Below are positions 5,915 through 12,000 of a DNA stretch of 12,000 nt, piece by piece (position 1 is the stretch's first letter; each line of letters opens with the position of its first letter). The notes under the pieces were generated by a model. The model did no database searches, had not been told where the DNA came from, and saw only the letters and a list, made by a program, of their open reading frames with translations. The translations under genes were made by a program, and so were the position numbers. This DNA comes from Archaeoglobaceae archaeon. Lineage in GTDB: Archaea; Halobacteriota; Archaeoglobi; Archaeoglobales; Archaeoglobaceae. Location of the stretch: contig JANXDV010000027.1 in the NCBI GenBank assembly GCA_025058955.1, forward strand, positions 1-12,000, read 5' to 3'.

Positions 5915-6946
5915 GTGCGAATTGTTGAGGAAAATCTGAGAGATCACGAAGGAGAAATAAAGCTGATCCCAGAGAATCTGGATGATCTTTGGCATTTAAA
6001 GTTCATAGTTGAGAGAGGAGACTTAGTTTTTTCGCTAACTAAAAGAGTAAGTCATAGCGATGACAAACTCAGGGGAGATAAGGAGCTGATCACTGTGAGA
6101 ATCGGCATAGAAGTTGATAAAGTTGAGTTTCACAAATTTGCAAACAGGCTCCGCATCAGCGGTAGGATCGTTTCAGGTGTGGAAGAGTCTGGATTTCACA
6201 CTCTTAATGTTTCGATTGGCAAAGAGTTGAGCATTTTGAAGAAATGGAAAGAAGAACAGTTGAAGAGATTAAGAAAAGCAGTTGAGAGCTCCAAAAGACC
6301 AGAAGTAGTCATATTGACGATCGAAGAAGGTGAAGCTATTGCGGGAGCTTTGCGAGATTGGGGGGTTGAAGAGATCTTTGAAAAGAGAACTTCTTATGCT
6401 AAGGATTACGGTGGAGCGAGAAAAGAGTTCTTTGAAGAACTCTTTGAGACTCTCAAGAATTTGAACTTCAGATTCCTTGTGCTTGCTGGTCCTGGTTTCA
6501 CAAAGAAGGATTTTTACGATTATCTGAGGCAAAAAGATGCTGAAATGGCTAAAAGAACGGTTATAGTGGATACTTCTATGATCGGCAAAAGAGGTTTTGT
6601 TGAAGTTTTGAAGAGAAGAACGATTGATCGGCTTATTGGAGAGATCAGACTTGCAGAGGAGGCGGAATTGGTGGATAGATTGCTTGAAGGTATTGCAAAG
6701 AACGAAAAAGTTTCTTATGGACTTGAAGAGGTAAAGAAAGCGAAAGAATATGGAGCAATAGAAATTCTTCTTGTTTCTGATGATTTTTTGCTTAAAGAGA
6801 GGGAGAATTGGGCGATCGATGAATTCATGCAGGATGTTGAAAAAGCAGGTGGAAAAGTTTTGATCCTTAGTTCTGAATTTGAGCCTGGAGAGATCGTTTC
6901 GAAACTTGGTGGTATATGTGCGATCTTACGATTTGAAATCAAATAA
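5915..6946 (+). CDS. pelA: aPelota (Dom34-like) ribosome rescue factor
   Basis: The 343-residue product begins, from a GTG codon, MRIVEENLRDHEGEIKLIPE, then NLDDLWHLKFIV, the standard start of Pelota/Dom34. Domain A (about 1-125) is the Sm-like decoding-site domain. The eRF1_2-like domain B (about 128-250) shows VVILTIEEGEAIA and YGGARKEFFEEL. The eRF1_3-like domain C runs about 255-340 and ends in GGICAILRFEIK. As in other Pelota proteins, the GGQ tripeptide of release factors is absent from the central domain, so it should split stalled ribosomes (in archaea with aEF1A and ABCE1) rather than hydrolyse peptidyl-tRNA. Length is normal. It is divergent from the lsm operon and its 3' end overlaps the start region of the MFS gene. 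Confidence 0.95.
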   Translation: MRIVEENLRDHEGEIKLIPENLDDLWHLKFIVERGDLVFSLTKRVSHSDDKLRGDKELITVRIGIEVDKVEFHKFANRLRISGRIVSGVEESGFHTLNVSIGKELSILKKWKEEQLKRLRKAVESSKRPEVVILTIEEGEAIAGALRDWGVEEIFEKRTSYAKDYGGARKEFFEELFETLKNLNFRFLVLAGPGFTKKDFYDYLRQKDAEMAKRTVIVDTSMIGKRGFVEVLKRRTIDRLIGEIRLAEEAELVDRLLEGIAKNEKVSYGLEEVKKAKEYGAIEILLVSDDFLLKERENWAIDEFMQDVEKAGGKVLILSSEFEPGEIVSKLGGICAILRFEIK

Positions 6947-8144
6947 ATGGATAATATTCTCAGTTCTTGCTTGCATATACTTCTTCGTCTACTTCCACAG
7001 AACCTCTCCAGCGGTTATGGCAGATGAATTCATGAGGGAATTTGCAGTTTCTGCATTAGCAGTTGGAATCCTTTCTTCAGCCTATTTTTATCCATACGCA
7101 ATTTTGCAGATCCCAGTTGGAGTTCTTTCCGATCTTAAAGGGGCAAAATGGACTGTAATGAGCTTTACTTCTATAGCCTTCTTTGGTGTCCTCACTCTTG
7201 TTTTTGCAACCAATTACGAGATGGCGGTATTTTCAAGACTTCTCATAGGTATTGGCGTAGCGGGAGTATATGTTCCCACGATAAAGATCATATCTGTTTG
7301 GTTTAGAGAAAACGAGTTTGCAACCGCTACAGGAATTCTTTTTGCAATTGGGAATCTTGGAGCAATTCTTTCAGCTTATCCATTAGCTTTAGCGGTCGAA
7401 CTTTTTGGTTGGAGACTTCCATTTGCTTTTGTTGCAATCATAACTCTGATCTTGATCTTTCTCTGCTTTAAAATTGTTAAAGACGCTCCAGGAGATTTTA
7501 AAGAGGAGAAGATTAAAAGAGAGGACGTATACCTTATCGTTGGTAATCTCTCACTTTGGCTAATCGCAATCTCTGCAATGCTCAGATATGGAATCGTGAT
7601 GGGATTCCAGGGACTTTGGGGTGGTCCATATTTGATCGACGTCTATGGGCTGTCAAAAGCTACCGCTGGGACAATTCTGATGCTCGTAGGAGTTGGAACG
7701 ATCTTTGGTGCGGTTCTTTTTGGTAGAATCTCTGATCTCATAGGGTTTAGGAAGACAATATTGGTATTTGGAGGCATTGGATCTACAATAACATTGCTAC
7801 CTCTCGTAATTTCTACTTCTACACTTAATGTTACTTCAATTTGTCTAATCTCATTTTTAATAGGCTTTTTCTCAAGCACAGGTCCGGTGGCTTATGCGAT
7901 TGTGAAAGAGCTTTTTCCGCTAAGAATGACTGGCTTGTCGATGAGCGTTCTCAATGCCTTTCCATTCCTGGGTGCAGCGTTATTTCAGACTATAATGGGT
8001 TACTTGATGGATTCTGTTGGGAAAATTAACTCTGTTTATCCAGCAGAGGCTTATCGCTTATCTTTCGAGTTTTGCCTTTTTGCCTCAATTGCCTCTGTAA
8101 TTTGTGTTCTTTTTGTAAAAGAGAAAAACAGAGAGCAACAGTAA
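6918..8144 (+). CDS. MFS transporter (12-helix permease, substrate unknown)
   Basis: The product, about 408 residues from the GTG at 6918, is a twelve-helix major facilitator. It has the motif-A loop GVLSDLKGAKWT (about 68-79) between helices 2 and 3, and its half-repeat partner GRISDLIGFRKT (from about 269) in the second half. The first helix contains YFHRTSPAVMADEF. The acidic/basic FKIVKDAPGDFKEEKIKRED segment (about residue 185) is the cytoplasmic loop between the halves. Sub-family resemblance is to anion or organic-acid permeases of the sugar-phosphate/Pht-like type, but substrate cannot be told. Starts: the frame opens at TTG 6879, but GGTGGT (6908-6913) lies 4 nt before GTG 6918, which also leaves a short N-terminus before helix 1; TTG 6933 is another option. 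The gene overlaps pelA by 29 bp, so it is probably cotranscribed with it. Confidence 0.85.
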   Translation: MRSYDLKSNKWIIFSVLACIYFFVYFHRTSPAVMADEFMREFAVSALAVGILSSAYFYPYAILQIPVGVLSDLKGAKWTVMSFTSIAFFGVLTLVFATNYEMAVFSRLLIGIGVAGVYVPTIKIISVWFRENEFATATGILFAIGNLGAILSAYPLALAVELFGWRLPFAFVAIITLILIFLCFKIVKDAPGDFKEEKIKREDVYLIVGNLSLWLIAISAMLRYGIVMGFQGLWGGPYLIDVYGLSKATAGTILMLVGVGTIFGAVLFGRISDLIGFRKTILVFGGIGSTITLLPLVISTSTLNVTSICLISFLIGFFSSTGPVAYAIVKELFPLRMTGLSMSVLNAFPFLGAALFQTIMGYLMDSVGKINSVYPAEAYRLSFEFCLFASIASVICVLFVKEKNREQQ

Positions 8145-8165
8145 CTTTCATTTTTGCAGGAAAAG

Positions 8166-8175
8166 AATATATATC
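8166..8175 (+). promoter_or_regulatory. TATA-like box for the secretion ATPase operon
   Basis: AATATATATC is centred about 26 nt before the ATG at 8197. No Shine-Dalgarno precedes the ATG, so the first cistron is probably leaderless. Confidence 0.5.
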
Positions 8176-8196
8176 ACTAAAGCTAAATATAATTAA

Positions 8197-9699
8197 ATGA
8201 TTGAAAGATACAATTTGCTGAGGAGTTTCATAAAGTCCGAGATCGTTGAGGATGTGAAGTTTGATAACGTTGTTAGTGAATACTGGGTTGCGGAGCCTTT
8301 TATAAAGATCGTAATCTTCGAAGATGTTGAGCACAATAAATTGAAATACTTTGCAATTGAACCTTCCTTAAATGTTGATGAGCTTAAAATTCTTGCTTCT
8401 TTAATCGTAGACTTGAGAAGAGTTTTAACAATTCGTGATATCTCTCTCGAGCCTGAAGAAAGAGCGAAAGCACTTGTGAAAAATTTTGAAAAGCTCACAA
8501 AGGAGTATGGGATAAAAGTTAATAGCGATCTCTATTCCAGAATGCTATATTACCTCTTTCGCGAATTCTTTGGCTATAGCATCATAGAACCTTTGATGGT
8601 AGATCCAAATGTTGAGGACATTTCCTGTGATGGTTACGATATTCCGATCTTTGTCTATCAGAAAAACTATGGTTATCTTGAGACCAATATAAAGATCCCA
8701 AAATTAGCTTTGGATCGGCTCGTTATGCTTCTAACTCAGAAAAGTGGAAAGCACATCTCCTTAGCCAACCCAATAGTTGATTCGACACTTCCAGATGGGA
8801 GTAGACTTCAAGCTACCTTTGGAACTGAAATAACACCAAGAGGTTCAAGCTTTACGATAAGAAAATTCGCTACTCAGCCTTTGACACCACTCGATCTAAT
8901 TAGATTTGGCACAATTCCCTTGGGAATCATGGCTTATCTCTGGCTTGCAATAGAGCATAAACTCTCTGTGATCGTTGTCGGAGAAACTGCGAGTGGAAAA
9001 ACAACGACGCTTAACTCTATACTCATGTTCGTTCCGCCTGATGCGAAGGTCGTTTCCATTGAGGACACAAGAGAGATCAGGTTATACCATGAGAACTGGC
9101 TCGCTCAAGTGACAAGAACAGGTATAGGAGAGCAGGAAATAGACATGTATGACCTGTTAAAGGCTGCATTAAGGCAGAGACCAGATTATATAGTAGTTGG
9201 AGAAGTTAGAGGAAAAGAAGCGCAGACATTGTTTCAAGCAATGTCCACAGGACATGCGAGCTACTCCACTTTCCATGCGGGAGACATAAATCAAATGGTA
9301 TACAGATTCGAAAGCGATCCACTAAATGTTCCAAGGAGTATGCTCCAGTTCTTGGACATCGTTCTTGTCCAGAACACGTATTTGAGAGGTGCAAAAAGAA
9401 TTAGGAGAACTAAGGAAATAAATGAGATCCTTGGAATAGATCCAGTGGACAAGAATTTACTCGTGAATCAATTCGCGAGATGGGATGCGAAGAGGGATGA
9501 CCATATAGAAGTTAGCACTCCAAAGAAGCTTGAAAAAATTGCGATGTCGAGAATGGATGACGTTTACGAGGAGCTTCAGAGAAGAAAGAGGTATTTGGAA
9601 TGGATGATCAATATAGGGGTTAAGGATTACACGGAATTTACTAAGCTGATTCACAACTACTACAGAAATCCCGAAGTTGCAATTTCGAGAGCTTTATGA
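8197..9699 (+). CDS. Type II/IV secretion system ATPase (GspE/TadA/ArlI-like), archaeal pilus or export motor
   Basis: The 500-residue cytoplasmic protein has an N-terminal alpha/beta region (about 1-210) and a RecA-like motor domain. The motor shows Walker A GETASGKTT (262-270), the Asp box IEDTREI (288-294) followed by HENWLAQVTR, Walker B DYIVVGEVRG (330-339) and the His box STGHASYSTFHAGD (350-363). All four are intact. These hexameric ATPases power assembly of type IV pilus-like filaments or substrate export at the inner membrane. Archaeal versions pair with a FlaJ/TadC-like membrane protein, and exactly that gene follows with an ATGA overlap. It is not assigned to the archaellum: no arlB, arlG or arlH genes are in view. 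The length and long N-domain fit the archaeal GspE group rather than PilT-type retraction motors. Confidence 0.92.
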   Translation: MIERYNLLRSFIKSEIVEDVKFDNVVSEYWVAEPFIKIVIFEDVEHNKLKYFAIEPSLNVDELKILASLIVDLRRVLTIRDISLEPEERAKALVKNFEKLTKEYGIKVNSDLYSRMLYYLFREFFGYSIIEPLMVDPNVEDISCDGYDIPIFVYQKNYGYLETNIKIPKLALDRLVMLLTQKSGKHISLANPIVDSTLPDGSRLQATFGTEITPRGSSFTIRKFATQPLTPLDLIRFGTIPLGIMAYLWLAIEHKLSVIVVGETASGKTTTLNSILMFVPPDAKVVSIEDTREIRLYHENWLAQVTRTGIGEQEIDMYDLLKAALRQRPDYIVVGEVRGKEAQTLFQAMSTGHASYSTFHAGDINQMVYRFESDPLNVPRSMLQFLDIVLVQNTYLRGAKRIRRTKEINEILGIDPVDKNLLVNQFARWDAKRDDHIEVSTPKKLEKIAMSRMDDVYEELQRRKRYLEWMINIGVKDYTEFTKLIHNYYRNPEVAISRAL

Positions 9700-11531
9700 G
9701 CGCTCCGAATTTCATGATAAGATATTTCAGGAAAAAGATCGATGCAAATCCCCATAGGTATTCAGACCTCGAGAGGGCAATAGAGGCTTCGAGAATTCGC
9801 ACAACAACTGCGGAATTTCTTGCAAGATCTCTATTTTTCTCACTCATCGCAATGCTAATTGGAGTCTTTTTCGGGATCATGATTTCATATTTCCTAAGGA
9901 AAACATTTGGGATCGAGTATATTTATTTAGGAACATTCTTAGAATTCTGGAAAATTCAAATTGCTCTTTCCTTGCTTATAGCTCTTATTTTCTTTGGCTT
10001 CGCTCGATATCTCTTTCTTTCATATCCCTACTATGTAGCAAGTTCGAGAAGGAGTAAGATAGACTCCGCACTACCGCATGCGGTAAACATGCTTCTCGGA
10101 ATGGCAAAGGGAAATGTTCCAATGATTTCAGCAATAAGATTCATTGCGGAGAACAAGCACCTTTTCAGTGAATTAAGCGTTGAATTTGAGAAAATAACAG
10201 TTCTTGTTGAAATGGGTAGAGATTTAGAGAGTGCTATGAAATTTGTTGCAGAAACAACTCCTTCCGAGAAGTTAAGAGTTTTTCTCGAGAATTTCATCGA
10301 TGTTTATCGTGGGGGTGGGAATGTATTGGATTACCTAAAAGCTAAATCTGAGCAATTCTTTTCAGAAAAGGAGAGACTTTACACTCTATACTCGGAGTCG
10401 ATGCAGATCATAGCAGAGATCTATCTTGCCCTTTTCATCGTTGCTCCCTTGTTTTTCCTAATCGTTCTCGTCGTGTTCAATATGATCGGAAGTTCAACCT
10501 TGGAACTTTACAGAATTTTTGCATACACAGTTTTACCTTTGGGCTCCTTGATCGTTCTATGGTTAGCCTATTCCTCGACTGCTCGTGAGAGCAGGAGTGT
10601 TGGTGAATTTGAAATGGAAGAAGAGGAGATATTTGTCAGAACTAAAGAAAGGACACCAGGTTTTAGATTTAGCAAATTTAGGAGAACGTTCAACAAAATT
10701 AAAAACTTCCTAACTTATCCAATCGTTGAGATGCCATACGTTTTGAAATTCAAATATATTCTCTTCTATCTCCTCTTACCACCTGCTGTTTTTTTCACGA
10801 TCTTCTACAACAGAATGGAATTCGATTATCTCTTATTCACAACTCTGCTCGCCTTTGGATTGCCTACGGTATTCTTTGTAGAATATCGCGAGAGATTGCT
10901 TAGAAAAGCTGAAAAAGAGCTTCCAGATTTTCTGAAACAGCTTGCTTCACTTAATGAAGCGGGATTGAATGTAGTAGAGGCTTTGAAGAATATAAGTGAT
11001 ACCGAAGCGGGAGTTTTAAACAAGGAAATAAGGACTATAAAGAGGAGATTAGAATGGGGAGAACTAATAACTTCAGCATTTGTCAGACTTGAAAGAAGAA
11101 TAAGAAGCGGTGTCTTTCAGAAGGCAGTTTCGATGCTCATAAAAGCTATAGAAGCGTCGCCAAGCATAAGAGAAGCTCTTATTGTCGCTTCAAACTTCTC
11201 AGAGCTCGAGATAGAGATGAGGAACAGGCTTAGGGATATGATGAGCACTTATATAATTATAATCTACCTTGCTTTCGGCGTCTTTTTATACACCGCCTAC
11301 GTTCTCATTAAGAATATGCTCGCCGTGTTTGCATCCATTGAAGTTACTCAGATCGCAACAGCAATAAATTTAGCAGAGCTGGAAAATGTTTTCATAGAAA
11401 CCTCTATTCTTGTGGCAGTTTTTTCTGGATTGGCTGCGGGTGTAATGGGAGAAGGAAGAGTTGAGGCGGGATTGAAGCACATCTTTCTGCTCGTGGCGAT
11501 CACCTATGTTTTCTTCAAGTTCTTTGTTTAA
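9696..11531 (+). CDS. Type II secretion/type IV pilus platform protein with two T2SSF domains (TadC/ArlJ-like)
   Basis: The 611-residue integral membrane protein is the platform partner of the upstream ATPase. It has paired helices at about 45-66 and 88-108, a first cytoplasmic T2SSF domain (about 122-235, with ALPHAVNMLLGMAKGNVPM and YRGGGNVLDYL), helices at 238-262 and 275-293, then an acidic/basic linker (about 300-335). The second half repeats the plan: helices 354-371 and 376-395, a T2SSF domain (about 404-515, with ELPDFLKQLASLNEAGLNVVEAL written in pieces as ELPDFLKQLASLN and EAGLNVVEAL), then helices 517-540, 568-583 and 593-611. Two-domain forms of this size are typical of archaeal systems. 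The ATG overlaps the ATPase TGA as ATGA, so the two are translationally coupled. Confidence 0.92.
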   Translation: MSAPNFMIRYFRKKIDANPHRYSDLERAIEASRIRTTTAEFLARSLFFSLIAMLIGVFFGIMISYFLRKTFGIEYIYLGTFLEFWKIQIALSLLIALIFFGFARYLFLSYPYYVASSRRSKIDSALPHAVNMLLGMAKGNVPMISAIRFIAENKHLFSELSVEFEKITVLVEMGRDLESAMKFVAETTPSEKLRVFLENFIDVYRGGGNVLDYLKAKSEQFFSEKERLYTLYSESMQIIAEIYLALFIVAPLFFLIVLVVFNMIGSSTLELYRIFAYTVLPLGSLIVLWLAYSSTARESRSVGEFEMEEEEIFVRTKERTPGFRFSKFRRTFNKIKNFLTYPIVEMPYVLKFKYILFYLLLPPAVFFTIFYNRMEFDYLLFTTLLAFGLPTVFFVEYRERLLRKAEKELPDFLKQLASLNEAGLNVVEALKNISDTEAGVLNKEIRTIKRRLEWGELITSAFVRLERRIRSGVFQKAVSMLIKAIEASPSIREALIVASNFSELEIEMRNRLRDMMSTYIIIIYLAFGVFLYTAYVLIKNMLAVFASIEVTQIATAINLAELENVFIETSILVAVFSGLAAGVMGEGRVEAGLKHIFLLVAITYVFFKFFV

Positions 11532-11928
11532 AACGAGGATCTCAGCTCACTTCCTTGATGCCTTTGTTTGCGAGGGGGAGCTTGTTACAGTGGAGGGTTG
11601 GCTAACTTTCTACGATGAAAGGGAAAAGGAGTGGAAACCATTGGATGGAAGGATAAAGTTCTATCTCGATGGAAAGGAGATTGGAGAAGCTGAAGCTAAG
11701 GCGGGATCTTTTTCCTTCTCATTCTTATCTCCTTATATTGGAAGACATAAGCTCGACATGAAGTTCAAAGCTCCAGGATATGAACCAAGCTATAGATCAC
11801 TTGATTTCGAAGTTGTAAAAGCTGAAAAGAAGTCAAATGTTTTGAGAATGGCAAGATTGGCGTTCATTCTTATAATGCTTCTTGTTATCGTTTTATTTCT
11901 CTCAATTTTCATCGCTAAACAATTCTAA
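11506..11928 (+). CDS. Small beta-sandwich (Ig-like) protein with C-terminal membrane helix, export-module accessory
   Basis: The 140-residue product is not a recognised family member. Residues 12-108 read as an Ig-like beta-sandwich: ELVTVEGWLTFYD, PLDGRIKFYLDGKEIGEAEA, GSFSFSFLSPYIGRHKL and a final strand LDFEVVKAE. Such domains are usually extracellular. However there is no signal peptide: the frame is closed by a TGA at 11473-11475 and the first start is the ATG at 11506 (TTG 11524 is the next option). A single helix lies at about 117-136, preceded by the basic KKSNVLRMAR and followed only by IAKQF. The positive-inside rule would therefore put the sandwich in the cytoplasm as a tail-anchored protein. 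The gene overlaps the platform gene by 26 bp, so it belongs to the same operon and is presumably an accessory part of the pilus or export machine. Confidence 0.72.
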   Translation: MFSSSSLFKTRISAHFLDAFVCEGELVTVEGWLTFYDEREKEWKPLDGRIKFYLDGKEIGEAEAKAGSFSFSFLSPYIGRHKLDMKFKAPGYEPSYRSLDFEVVKAEKKSNVLRMARLAFILIMLLVIVLFLSIFIAKQF

Positions 11929-12000
11929 GCTTTTTAAAGCGTATTGCAGGCGAAATTGTGGATTCTACCTGCTTGCTATCCCCACAATACCCTTCAATTC
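11929..12000. other. Terminal 72 bp: palindrome and nested inverted repeats, no gene called
   Basis: Right after the last stop codon there is a palindromic GCTTTTTAAAGC (11929-11940), which could be a terminator or TATA-like box. Beyond it, GCAGG (11946-11950) can pair with CCTGC (11968-11972), and ATTGTGG (11955-11961) with CCACAAT (11982-11988). On the minus strand two frames stay open from the edge: one stops at 11965-11967, and another runs across this stretch to a TAG at 11923-11925, so the tail of a convergent gene may be here. Confidence 0.3.

Noticed and set aside
8193..8498. Minus-strand frame over the start of the secretion ATPase gene
   Set aside because: Ser/Lys-rich low-information product antisense to a conserved ATPase; no promoter seen.
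8197..11531. Archaellum (arlI/arlJ) assignment for the ATPase and platform genes
   Set aside because: No archaellin, arlG, arlF or arlH is adjacent, and the two-T2SSF platform fits other archaeal pilus or secretion systems at least as well.
11986..12000. CAATACCCTTCAATTC at the right edge as a possible CRISPR repeat end
   Set aside because: Only one copy is visible and it does not match archaeal repeat ends well; no array can be claimed.

Overview
The window is AT-rich archaeal chromosome, most likely from the Archaeoglobales (Archaeoglobus, Ferroglobus, Geoglobus or a relative). Several features point there: an initiator tRNA-Met with the archaeal A1:U72 pair; the lsm - rpl37e - purF gene cluster; an aPelota gene; an F420-type (Mer-like) oxidoreductase; a NuoJ/FqoJ-like subunit; an archaeal CbiZ; and an Sm-like protein that, from memory, is almost the same as Archaeoglobus fulgidus Sm1. 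The genus call is inference, since no search was possible. Many genes have a TATA-like box 22-27 nt before their best start codon and no Shine-Dalgarno, which suggests leaderless transcripts.

Left part (1-2081): a gene cut by the left edge on the minus strand encodes an FqoJ/NuoJ-like membrane subunit. It is followed by the initiator tRNA gene (+) and a secreted CARDB-domain protein with a PGF-CTERM sorting tail (-). A 199-bp gap then carries a strong plus-strand promoter and a possible 43-codon leaderless ORF.

Middle part (2082-5914): on the minus strand lie an F420-dependent luciferase-like oxidoreductase and cbiZ (adenosylcobinamide amidohydrolase, corrinoid salvage). Divergent from cbiZ is a small zinc-ribbon/membrane-anchor protein (DUF2116-like). 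It meets tail-to-tail with the operon lsm > rpl37e > purF, whose genes are joined by TGATG stop/start overlaps.

Right part (5915-12000): everything is on the plus strand. pelA (ribosome rescue) overlaps an MFS transporter gene. Next comes a three-gene archaeal type II/type IV pilus-like export module: a secretion ATPase, a double-T2SSF membrane platform protein, and a small beta-sandwich protein with one C-terminal membrane helix. The genes overlap by 4 and 26 bp, so they look like one operon. No prepilin or prepilin peptidase is visible, so the exported substrate is unknown. The last 72 bases hold inverted repeats but no gene I can call.

I see no insertion sequences, CRISPR arrays, integrases or defence genes. 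The less explained points are the tail-anchored beta-sandwich partner of the export module, the PGF-CTERM CARDB protein, and the orphan promoter with small ORF antisense to the oxidoreductase 3' end.
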